A DNA stretch of 64,000 bases, from assembly GCA_016192525.1 (NCBI GenBank), contig JACPTZ010000017.1:20139-84138 (forward strand). Reading direction: 5' to 3'. Each line of letters begins with the position of its first letter. Position 1 is the first letter of the stretch. Positions 51,670 to 60,700 of this stretch are shown piece after piece. This stretch comes from Planctomycetota bacterium. GTDB lineage: Bacteria; Planctomycetota; MHYJ01; JACPTZ01. The notes under the pieces are model-generated. The model searched no databases. It had not been told where the DNA came from and was given only the letters and a program-made list of their open reading frames with translations. The position numbers and the translations under genes are program-made.

Positions 51670-53463
51670 TCACTTCCTCCCGCTCTTCTCCCACCACTCC
51701 CTCCACCGCTTCGCGTCCGTCTTGCGCTTCGATTCCGGGGCGTTCGCGTCGAAGTCGAAGTTCTTGCCCGAGAGGGTGCGCAGAGCCCAGGCCGACCAGT
51801 GACGGACGTCGGCGTTTCCGTCCTCGAGCATCCCGAGCAGCGTCGGAAACGCGGCCTCCGGGATCGGGCCCTTTTCGCCCTTGAGCAGTCCGAGCGAGTG
51901 CGCCGCGGCGGCGCGGGCCGATTCGTGGGCGTCGGCGCAGAACGGGATCACCTCTTCGCCCAGCAGTCCATGGCCCAGTTCGCGGTAGGCGACCAGGACC
52001 GAGACGCGCGTCTCGGGATTCGGCGACGCCTCCGCCGCCCGGATCGGTTCCAGCAGCTCATGGTCGCCGAGATTGATGAGACCGCGAATCGACCAGTTCG
52101 CGGCGGGCCACCATCCGTCCGTGGCGTACTTCGCAAAGGTCTCCGCGGCCTTCGGGTCCTTCTGCCAGACGAGCGTCCAGATCGCGTCGGTTCGCACGTA
52201 CTCGTACTGCCCGTCCTCCAGCATCCCGCGCATGAGCGAGCAGAGGCGCTCCGGGTCGGGACCGGTCTTTCCGGCGGCCGGGATCGCCGCGAAGACCGGC
52301 GGGCCCTCGTCCTCCTGCGGCCTGCCGAGAGTCGCCCGCAGCGCCCGGATGGCGGCGCAGCGCGGCTCCCAGTTCGGGTCTTTGAGCCGGGCGGCGGCGG
52401 CCTCGATCGCCTCCTCCGTCGGGAACGAGGCCAGGCCGTCGGTCGCCGCCGCCCGCACCTCGCGGTCCTCATCCTCCAGGGCGGCGATCAGGCCCGGCAA
52501 GGCGCGTGGATCGCGGGATCGGGCCATCGCCTCCACCGCAAAGCGGCGCAGGTCGGCGATGTCGGAGTCATGGGCCTCGGCGGCCCAGTCGGCCCTTGGC
52601 TTCTCCCGGTGTTCCTCCCACCATGACTTCCAGGCCGCGAGGGCGCCCTTCTGCTCGCTCGGGGCGCGGTCGTAGCGATACTCCGTCTCCCGATGGAACG
52701 TCAGATGGTCGAGCGCCTGCACCGCCCGCTCCCGGAGGAACTTGTCGGGCGATTCCAGCGCGCGCAGCACCGTGGGGACGGTGTCGGGGAGCCCCAGTTC
52801 TCCGAGGGCGAGGACGGCGGCGTGTCGCACGGTCTCTTCGGGATCGTTCGCGAGGAGTCCGAGCAGGGTGTCTCGCGATTCGACGAGCCTCGCCTTGCCG
52901 AAGAGAATCACGACGTTCTTGCGGACCTCCGCACTCCGCGAAGTGAGGGCGGCCTGGAGGCGGGAGAGATCGGCGGGCTTCAGGATGGCGACCAGTTCAT
53001 GCTGCGCCGGGTTGTGCTTGAACTTGTCCGGATCGGCCATCGCTTCGAGGAGGTCCTTCTTGCGCTTCCGCTCCGCCTGTTCGTCGGCGGTGCGGCGGGC
53101 CGCGAGATCGGCGGGGCGGATCCAGGCGCCGCGGTAACGGATCATCCCCCTGGCCGCCTGGAGTTCATCGGGGGAGAGCCACTTTCCGTCGAAGTGGGTG
53201 AATCCGAGGAGGAGGCGGGCCTTCTCGTGGGCGGGATCGGCGTCGATGGTGTGCTGGAGGCAGACGAGGCGCTCGAGGGAGAGCCGTTTCGCGGCGCACC
53301 ACTCCGAGAGGGAGAACCAGGCGGCGGCATCGTCACGGGCCACCGCGGTCCGTCGCGTGTCATACTCCTTCCGCGCCGCGGCCCGGCTGTCGTCGGCGGC
53401 GAGCCTCGTGGCCGCCGCGCCCGCGCAGCACAGCACCAGCAGCCAGAGTCGGAGGGAAGCCAT
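51670..53463 (-). CDS. Exported HEAT-repeat protein
   Basis: A 597-residue protein with a signal peptide (MASLRLWLLVLCCAGAAATR). A short TPR-like region precedes WLSPDELQAARGMIRYRGAW, followed by HEAT repeats (LANDPEETVRHAAVLALGEL, DEDREVRAAATDGLASF, GNADVRHWSAWALRTLSG). Tryptophan motifs AWKSWWEEHREK and RWREWWEKSGRK cap two repeat blocks. These are typical planctomycete scaffold proteins; it differs from the TM-CxxC array in lacking the Cys knuckle. The ATG at 53463 has GAGGGG upstream; a GTG at 53472 is possible. Confidence 0.78.
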   Translation of the reverse strand: MASLRLWLLVLCCAGAAATRLAADDSRAAARKEYDTRRTAVARDDAAAWFSLSEWCAAKRLSLERLVCLQHTIDADPAHEKARLLLGFTHFDGKWLSPDELQAARGMIRYRGAWIRPADLAARRTADEQAERKRKKDLLEAMADPDKFKHNPAQHELVAILKPADLSRLQAALTSRSAEVRKNVVILFGKARLVESRDTLLGLLANDPEETVRHAAVLALGELGLPDTVPTVLRALESPDKFLRERAVQALDHLTFHRETEYRYDRAPSEQKGALAAWKSWWEEHREKPRADWAAEAHDSDIADLRRFAVEAMARSRDPRALPGLIAALEDEDREVRAAATDGLASFPTEEAIEAAAARLKDPNWEPRCAAIRALRATLGRPQEDEGPPVFAAIPAAGKTGPDPERLCSLMRGMLEDGQYEYVRTDAIWTLVWQKDPKAAETFAKYATDGWWPAANWSIRGLINLGDHELLEPIRAAEASPNPETRVSVLVAYRELGHGLLGEEVIPFCADAHESARAAAAHSLGLLKGEKGPIPEAAFPTLLGMLEDGNADVRHWSAWALRTLSGKNFDFDANAPESKRKTDAKRWREWWEKSGRK

Positions 53464-53485
53464 GAACGCCACCCCTCAACCTCAG

Positions 53486-53663
53486 GTACGAGGTTACCGC
53501 CCCTGGCGATGTCATCCTGAGCAAGCCCCGCCATCCGTTCGGCGGGGCGAAGTGAAGGATCACCAGCCCTGACCTGGAGGAAGCGCCTTCCTGGAGCAGG
53601 GCTGGCGATCCTTCGCGTCCGCCTGCGGCGGACGCTCAGGATGACAATGCGGTAACCTCGTAC
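53486..53663. mobile_element. MITE-like element, TGTCATCCTGAG family, copy 3
   Basis: A 178-bp element with perfect 15-bp ends, GTACGAGGTTACCGC (53486-53500) and its complement at 53649-53663, around inner arms GTCATCCTGAGC / GCTCAGGATGAC. The interior has GAAGGATCACCAGC as in copy 1. No coding capacity. It lies between the HEAT gene and the gene at 53755. Confidence 0.75.
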
Positions 53664-53754
53664 AACATCAGGAAACTCGCGTGCCACCCCTCCCCGCCGG
53701 ACCGCCCGCCGGCGTCCGGCGGCGGCTCCGTCTCGCCTTGGACTTCGCCGGGAC

Positions 53755-55878
53755 TCAGTCTCCGCTCTTCGTGACGTCTCCCGTCTTCGGCTCCACCTCG
53801 AACGGGCCCGTACCCGCCGGGGCGCGCAGGAGGGTGAAGGAGCCCACGATCCTCGGGCTCCGGAGCCACTCCTCGTCCTTCCCCTGCCCCTCCGTCTCGA
53901 TCACGTAGGCGCTCATGAAGGACTGCGCCGCGCAGGTGACCTCCTCGCGGTACGGCACCACGTCGTCGGCGGTCACCGCGACGCCGATCGTGTACTTGCC
54001 GTCCTTCATGACCACGCATCCGTGACGGTGCGGGGCCAGCCGGGCGAAGAACTTCTCCGGGCCGTCGTAGAAGACGAGCAGGTAGTAGCCGGTGTCGTTG
54101 AAGACGCGGTGATACGAGAGACCGTCGAGGCCCGAGGGACCGGTGGAGAGGGGGGCCTGACTCGCCTCGGGCGGGGGGCTCTTCCCGGCGATTTCCAGCG
54201 CCTTCTCGATGGCTTCCTTCCGGGAGGGTTCGGCGGCGGGGTCGCCCTCAAAGGCGTCGGCGAGGAGGGTGAGGAGGAAGACCCGCTTCATCGGCTCCTT
54301 CTGCCGGAAGTGCTCCGCGGCCATCTTGAGGCAGGTGAAGAGCTCCGGGCGGAACGGGTCCTGCGATCCGGGCGTCCCGATCTCGGAGACGTAGAACCCG
54401 GTCAGCTCCATCAGGGCCTCGAACCGGCCCGTGGTTCTCGCCTCGCGGATTTCCGACTGAATCCCGGACCGGACGGTTTCCGCCGTGGGGTGACCGGAGT
54501 GCTCGCGGATGACGGCGCGCAGCACCTGGAGGGCCCGGGCCGTCTCCGAACGGAGGAGGCCGAGTCCCATCCCCGCGCGGAGTTCGGGAATGGCCTCCCG
54601 CGCCGTCAGGGCCTCGGGAATCGGCGGGGTGAAGAGCCCCTTCCGCGCGAGCACCATGAGGATGTGGGCCGTCTGACGCGCGTCGTTCCCCTTGGGGTGG
54701 AACTGCTGGACCGACTTGAGGTCCTCGTCGGACACCCCGGCCAGGGGATCGGTGTCGTCCTTCTGGCACTGGAGCGCCCAGACCTCGCAGGCCTCGTCGC
54801 CGAGGAGGTGGCGGTACTTCTCCTCGGCGGTCTGAAACTGCCGGCCCTCCGCCGCCTTCTGCGCCTCCTCCATCCGCAGCGCCAGCATCCCCTTCGCGGC
54901 GTCCAGGCGCTGACCGATGCTCTTCGCGTTCACGACGGCGCGGTAGAAGTCCTCCGCCGATCCGCGGCCGGTGAGTTTTCCCGCCGCGTGGGCCTGGACC
55001 GCGAGATTGAGACGGGCCATGTTGATCCGCTCGTCGAGCTCGGCGGACTCGCCTTCCGGGAGCCTGAGACCCGGAGATCGATCCGCCGCGCGCTCTGCGG
55101 CCGCGAAAAAGGTGAGGGCCGCGCCCGGATCGCCCGCCGCATTCATGTCGTCGCCCCGGGCGATGAGCGACTTCGGGTCCTCGTCCTGTCCGAGGGCCTG
55201 GACCACCGCCTGGGCCCCGCTCTGTCCGATGAGAAAGGAGGCGGCCGCGTTCAGGTAGGCCGTCGCGGCGTCGGTCTCTCCGGCGGCCCTGGCCTGGCGC
55301 CACTTCTCGAGGAGGTACCTCTGGTACGCCTCCAGGAAGAACTCCGGCGGCGGAACCTCGGGATCTCCCACCACCTGTTCGATGAGCGGCTCGGCCCGGT
55401 CGAACTCCTTCTTCGCCACCGCCCGGGTGGCCTCGTTCGCGAGATGTTCGAGCCACCGGCGGTGCGCCTCCTTCGCCTCCTTGCTGTCGGCGAAGTCGGC
55501 GCGCAACTCGCGGTAGTACGGCTCCGCCTCGTCGACCTTCCCCCTCTGCATCCGGGCGGAGAAGGCGTGCTCCAGGATCTCGCGGAGTTTCAGCCGGGCC
55601 GCCTCGGCTTCGGCGGGCGACTTGGGATGCGCGATGATTTCGCGGCAGAGATCGAGCGCCTTCTCCGGGGTGAAACGGAGGGCGTCGAGTTCCTCGAGCC
55701 GTGTCTTCGGCTTCGGGGGGGGAGGGGGGGCCTCCCCGAACTCCGGCCCCTCTCCGTAGGGTCCCCCGCCCCCGCCCGTGGGACGCCAGAGGGCGGCGGC
55801 GCCGTACATGCCGATCATGCCGAGGAAACAGGCGGCCAGAAAGCATCCGCCGAACTGCTTGATCTGTCGGGGGGTCAT
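53755..55878 (-). CDS. Membrane-anchored TPR-like protein
   Basis: A 707-residue protein: one membrane segment at about 9-31 (FGGCFLAACFLGMIGMYGAA), a Pro/Gly-rich linker, then a long helical region with TPR-like pairs (KALDLCREIIAHPKSPAEAE, DEAEPYYRELRADFADSKEA, AGDPGAALTFFAAAERAAD). The last 120 residues form a beta domain (YHRVFNDTGYYLLVFYDGPE, CVVMKDGKYTIGVAVTADD). No enzyme motif. It follows the gene at 55891 by 12 nt and is probably translated from the same transcript. Confidence 0.7.
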   Translation of the reverse strand: MTPRQIKQFGGCFLAACFLGMIGMYGAAALWRPTGGGGGPYGEGPEFGEAPPPPPKPKTRLEELDALRFTPEKALDLCREIIAHPKSPAEAEAARLKLREILEHAFSARMQRGKVDEAEPYYRELRADFADSKEAKEAHRRWLEHLANEATRAVAKKEFDRAEPLIEQVVGDPEVPPPEFFLEAYQRYLLEKWRQARAAGETDAATAYLNAAASFLIGQSGAQAVVQALGQDEDPKSLIARGDDMNAAGDPGAALTFFAAAERAADRSPGLRLPEGESAELDERINMARLNLAVQAHAAGKLTGRGSAEDFYRAVVNAKSIGQRLDAAKGMLALRMEEAQKAAEGRQFQTAEEKYRHLLGDEACEVWALQCQKDDTDPLAGVSDEDLKSVQQFHPKGNDARQTAHILMVLARKGLFTPPIPEALTAREAIPELRAGMGLGLLRSETARALQVLRAVIREHSGHPTAETVRSGIQSEIREARTTGRFEALMELTGFYVSEIGTPGSQDPFRPELFTCLKMAAEHFRQKEPMKRVFLLTLLADAFEGDPAAEPSRKEAIEKALEIAGKSPPPEASQAPLSTGPSGLDGLSYHRVFNDTGYYLLVFYDGPEKFFARLAPHRHGCVVMKDGKYTIGVAVTADDVVPYREEVTCAAQSFMSAYVIETEGQGKDEEWLRSPRIVGSFTLLRAPAGTGPFEVEPKTGDVTKSGD

Positions 55879-55890
55879 GGGGGGATCGCC

Positions 55891-56544
55891 TCACTTCGCC
55901 GGCATCGCCTTCAGGAACGCGGCGAGCGGCGGCCCGGGCAGTTTATCCGCATCACTCAGGGCGATGGATTCGGGCGGGGCCTCCCCTTCCAGCAGCCACC
56001 GGCCCACGAGCATCTTTCGCTTCATGTCGTAGATCTTGAGATAGACGGCCTTCGTGCCCAGCGTGACCGTGTTCGGGCGGACCCCGGGAACGGGGGGGGG
56101 CGGCGGGGTGCCGCCGGGTCCGGTGCTCACGTAGGCCCCCGTTGTGGATCGACCCCACTCGGCGACGACCAGCGTACCCACCTCGTCGGGCGTCATCGCG
56201 CGGATCGAGGAGTCCAGATCGAACCAGACCGGGTCGATTCGCGCATTCTCCTCCTCCCGCGTCTTTCCGCCCTCGCCGAAGTACATTCGACCGGCGACAT
56301 GGGGCGGACGGATCACCATGATCTTGCCGCTCCGGGGGGGGAGCCTGGAGGAATCGACATTCACCGATCCTCCGCTCCAGCGCAGAATGCCGTCGCTCGT
56401 GTCGGCCGTCCCCTCGTAGTCGACGATTCCGTACTGTTTGAGGGCACCGTCGAACGCGGCGGCCTCCTTCCCTCCTTTGGTGAAGAACACGTAGGCTCCC
56501 GCGGCCACGGCCGCGAGCATGACGGCGATGAGGGCGTTTTTCAC
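55891..56544 (-). CDS. Membrane-anchored small protein, partner of 53755
   Basis: A 217-residue protein starting with GTG (MKNALIAVMLAAVAAGAYVF). One N-terminal membrane segment is followed by a compact soluble domain (GILRWSGGSVNVDSSRLPPR, GTLVVAEWGRSTTGAYVSTG, KAVYLKIYDMKRKMLVGRWL) that is not recognised. It is the first gene of a two-gene operon with the TPR-like protein and may bind it at the membrane. Confidence 0.65.
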   Translation of the reverse strand: MKNALIAVMLAAVAAGAYVFFTKGGKEAAAFDGALKQYGIVDYEGTADTSDGILRWSGGSVNVDSSRLPPRSGKIMVIRPPHVAGRMYFGEGGKTREEENARIDPVWFDLDSSIRAMTPDEVGTLVVAEWGRSTTGAYVSTGPGGTPPPPPVPGVRPNTVTLGTKAVYLKIYDMKRKMLVGRWLLEGEAPPESIALSDADKLPGPPLAAFLKAMPAK

Positions 56545-56795
56545 GGTGGCGATCCTCCCTGCCTGGATGTTCCGGCGGGTCCCGGCCGTATTTCACGACA
56601 TTGCGGAACGGGGATCAAGAAAAGACGGTGTTCCCCCCGACGGCCGCGTACTTCAGGCCGAAGGGATTCCAGCGGCGTCATCGAAATGGACCTGCCGATC
56701 CTCTGCGGACTTCGCCTCTTCCCAAGGCCTGGTGGTGATTGAATTGACCATGGTGTTTGACCATAGTATGATACCCCTGTCCTGGAGGATCTTCC

Positions 56796-57038
56796 ATGGA
56801 GACCATGGCTGTCTCGAAGTTCAAGGCCCACTGCCTCGCCGTCCTCAAACGGGTGCGAAAGACGCGAAAGCCTCTTCTGATCACCCGTTTTGGAGAACCG
56901 GTCGCGGAGATCGTGCCTCCTTCCGCCCCCCGGCGATCGAAGGGGTGGATGGGATCGCTGCGGGGAACGGCCGAGGTCGTGGGTGACATCGTCGCGCCCG
57001 CCGCCCCCGAGGAGGAATGGGAGACGCTTCGTTCGTGA
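56796..57038 (+). CDS. Phd/VapB-type antitoxin
   Basis: An 80-residue protein. METMAVSKFKAHCLAVLKRV, then TRKPLLITRFGEPVAEIVPP is the Phd/YefM DNA-binding fold; GSLRGTAEVVGDIVAPA is the conserved tail that fills the active site of PIN-type toxins. Upstream at about 56745-56775, TGGTGTTTGACCATAGTATG-like AT-richer sequence is the likely promoter. The gene overlaps the toxin by up to 22 nt. Confidence 0.85.
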   Translation: METMAVSKFKAHCLAVLKRVRKTRKPLLITRFGEPVAEIVPPSAPRRSKGWMGSLRGTAEVVGDIVAPAAPEEEWETLRS

Positions 57039-57430
57039 GGCTCCTGCTCGACACGCACATCTGGCTGTGGGCTCATCTGGATCCCGCCCGGCTGGGTCGA
57101 AGGATCGGCGCCGCCCTGTCGGATTCAGCGGGAGAACTCTGGCTCTCGCCGGTCAGCCTGTGGGAGTTTCTGGTTCTGGCGGAGCGGGGAAGGATTCGGG
57201 TGCACGGCGACCCCGACTCCTGGATCGATCTCGCCCTCCGGAAGGCGCCCATGAATGAGGCTCCTCTCACGCACGAAATCGTCCGGGCCAGCAGGCGCCT
57301 GGTCCTTCCTCACCGCGACCCCGCCGACCGCTTCATCGCAGCCACCGCTCGCGTTCTCGACCTCGTCCTCGTCACCGTCGATGAGCGACTCCTGCAGGTC
57401 AAGGGGATCCGCACTCTCCCGGCCCGATGA
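57017..57430 (+). CDS. PIN-domain toxin (VapC-like)
   Basis: A 137-residue PIN-domain RNase. The acidic residues are visible: LLLDTHIWLW (first Asp), SPVSLWEFLVLAERG (Glu), and HRDPADRFIAATA (Asp pair) with LVTVDERL. Such toxins cleave tRNA or rRNA. The start may be ATG at 57017 or GTG at 57035; the latter overlaps the antitoxin stop as GTGA. It forms a standard pair with the upstream antitoxin. Confidence 0.88.
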   Translation: MGDASFVRLLLDTHIWLWAHLDPARLGRRIGAALSDSAGELWLSPVSLWEFLVLAERGRIRVHGDPDSWIDLALRKAPMNEAPLTHEIVRASRRLVLPHRDPADRFIAATARVLDLVLVTVDERLLQVKGIRTLPAR

Positions 57431-57785
57431 AGGGGCGGACGGGCTCCCATTTTTCTGGAACTCCCGCGCCGCCGGACCGTCTAATACCCGGTGCGCCGGG
57501 CACACGGGCGGGAGAGACTGTCGGCGTCCCGAACCCGGCTCGGAGTGCGCTCATCCGGACGCCGGACGGGACCACTCTCCTCGCGAACGCGCCCTTACGC
57601 CGGCCCGCCATCCGTAGGGCGGGGCGCACTACAGACAGTCCCCCGGTTGCCTCCGTCCGTTCCTGTCTCTGTTTCCGTTTCTGTTTCTGTTTCTGTTTCC
57701 GTTTCTGTCTTGTCTCTGTTTCTGTTTCTGTTTCTTCTTACGTTTCACGTTTTGCGTTTTTCCGTCCGCCTCCCGGGAGTCCCCC
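57431..57785. repeat. Low-complexity intergenic region upstream of A2M gene
   Basis: No gene is seen. A REP-like GTAGGGCGGGGCGC segment lies at about 57613-57630; 57655-57765 is a tract of GTTTCTGTTTCTGTTTCCGT units like those at 29925 and 19674. The A2M promoter was not recognised. Confidence 0.6.
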
Positions 57786-60700
57786 ATGCCCTCTCTTCGC
57801 CCCCTCATCGCCGCCCTCGTTGTCGTCGCCGCCGTCTGCGCCTTCGCGCTCGAGACCGACGCCCCCTCCGCCTTCGAGCAGGGGAACCGCTGGTTTTCGG
57901 ACAAGTCGTACAAGCGCGCCATCGAGTCATATCGCGAAGCGCTCAAACTCGACCCCTCCTTCGCGGAGAAGGACCAGTGCGGCTGGCAGATTCTGCAGTG
58001 CCTCTGGCGGCTGAAGCGGTACGACGAGTGCGTCGCGGAATCGCAGAAGTTCGCGGGGGGGGTGGGCGCCGGCACCCTCTGGGAGGCGCGGGCGACCAGG
58101 TTCCTCGCCGGCGTCTACCGCGACCGGCCTCATTACGGGTACCGCAACAAGGACGGCGACTGGTCCGAGGACTGGCAGGAGGGATGGCAGTACGTCAACA
58201 CGTACCGGGAGGATCGCGAGAGGGCCGTCCGGACGTACGAGAGCGCCAAGAAGCTCTACGATGTGCTCGCCGGCGCCGCTTCCGCGGCGCCCTCCAGTCA
58301 GGAGGTCCAGAAGCAGGTCCGCGAAGACCTCGTCTCCGTCCACTTCGGCCTCGCGAGCTCGCTCGAAGCCCTTCACGGCTATCCCGACTTCAAGACCATC
58401 GCCCCCTTCGCCGGGAGCACGGGCAGCAAGCTGCCCGACCCACCCCCGGTCTATGACCCGGCCTGGGAGGTGCGGCGCAAGGTCCTCTACCTCCTCGACA
58501 CCGTTGCCCCGCTCGACGACTCCCCGGCGAAGGAGCTCGCCGCCCGGGCCGGCCGCGAGCGCGCTTTCTACCTCCTCCGCTACGAGTCGAACCTGGAACC
58601 GGATCCGGAACGCCAGATTCCCGAGAACGACGATCCGATCCGCATCCTGCGCGACACCCTCGCTGCCTGCCCTCACGCCGCCATCTGCGATGAGCTCCAG
58701 TTTGCGCTCGCCCTCACGCTCGAAAGCGAGGGGTCGTTTGTGGACGCCCTCGCCGAGTACGCCGTCGTGGTCGACAAGTACCCCCGCTCCAAATGGGCCT
58801 CCGACGCCAGGGCCCACATCCAGGAGATTCACCGTCCTCGTCTCAACGTGCAGTCCCCGCCGATCGGACTTCCGGACGCCCAGCCGAAGAGCGTCGTCGC
58901 CTCGCGCAACGTCGGCAAGGTGGAGTTTACGGCGTACGTCGTCGACCTCGTCGCCGCGCTCACCTCCGACTCGTTCGCCAAGCGGTACGAGAACCAGCTC
59001 GACGGCCATACCCCGCTCTTCGACACGGAGGCGGAGCGCGCCGCCCTCTTCGGCGAAAAGGCCGCCACCTGGACCCTCGATACGAAGGACGACGGGACCC
59101 ACCAGTTCCACTCCGATGAACTTCTGATCCCGATCACGAAGATCGGGACCTACGTGGTGGAGGCGAAAGGGGCCAATCTCAGCGTCTGGACGCCGGTGGT
59201 GATCAGCGACCTCACGGTGGTGAAGAAGCTCGACCAGTCCGGGATCGTCGCCTACGTCGTCGACTCGAAGACCGGGGCGCCGCGGCCCGACGTGAACGTC
59301 ATGATCCGCGAGAGGAACTCCTGGTGGGACAACGGCCGGCACCGCTGGGCCGGGCACGTCACGCAGGGGAAGTCGGACGCGAACGGCCTCTTCCGCGCCG
59401 ACTGGTGGAAGCAGAGGAACGACAATTCGAGCGAGACGCAGGTCCTCGCGTGGGACGGCGCCCGCGTGGCCATCAGCGGGGAGCGCTACTGGTGGCGGTA
59501 CGGCGAGGGGGACGGCTCCGCCTCCTACCGTGTCTTCGGCTACACCGATCGTCCGGTTTACCGCCCCGGCCAGAAGGTCCAGTTCAAGGCGCACGTCCGG
59601 CTCGGGAAGAAGGGCGAGTTCAAGAACGTCCCGAACGAGCGCTTCGAGGTCCTGCTCAAGGACCCCAAGGGGAACGAGGTCCTGAAGAAGACGTTCGTCA
59701 CCGACGCCCGCGGCGCGCTGAACGGCGCCTACGAACTCCCGGCGGAGCCGCCGCTCGGGGTCTACTATCTCTCGTACAAGCCGGAGTTCGAGGACCATCC
59801 GGTCGAATCCGGCTCGCACTGGTTCCGGTGCGAGGAGTACAAGAAGCCGGAGTTCCTCGTGGAGATCGCGCCCGACGCGGAGCAGTCGAGGCTGGGCGAG
59901 CCGGTTTCCGCCAAGGTGATCGCCCGCTACGTCTGGGGCGCGCCGGCGCCCGACTGCGAGGTGAAGTACCGCGTCCAGCGCGACGCCTACTGGGCTTCCT
60001 ATGACTTCCCGGACGAGTACGACTGGTATTACGGCCGCGGGTACGCCCATCCGAAGGAGTCCCGCTGGGACGAGTCGATGCGCGAGGAGCTGGTGGCCGA
60101 GGGGACGGCGAAGACCGACGCCGAGGGGATGGCGCGGATTACCTTCGACACCGCCAAGGCCAAGGCCGACTTCCCGGACCGCGATCATGAGTACCAGATT
60201 CACGTCGACGTCGTCGACCAGAGCCGCCGGACGATCTCGGCCGAGGGGGAAGTGCGGGTCACGCGAAAGCAGCTTTTCGCCTATCTTCGGACGCCGCGGC
60301 GATTCTACTGGCCGGGCGACTCGGTGGAGGTGGAGTTGCGGACCGAGACGGCGACCGGCGCCGCCACCGCCACGAAGGGGAAGGTGACCGTGTCGCGCAT
60401 GGTCTTTGCCGGCATGGAGGGGAACATCGAGAAGTGGGACGAGATCCACCAGCAGACCGACGATCTCTCGACCGACGCCGAGGGCCGCGCCTTCTACCGC
60501 GCCTGGAAGCCGGACGCCACCGGGCGCTTCAAGATCGCGTATGCGACGCAGGACGCCTGGGGGGAGACGGTCACCGGCGAGACGCTCCTCTGGGTGGTTT
60601 CGAAGGAGTTCGCCGGGACGGAGTATCACTTTCGCGATGTGGAGGTGATCTCCGACAAGCGCACCTACGAGCAGGGAGAGACCGCGCACCTCATGTTGAG

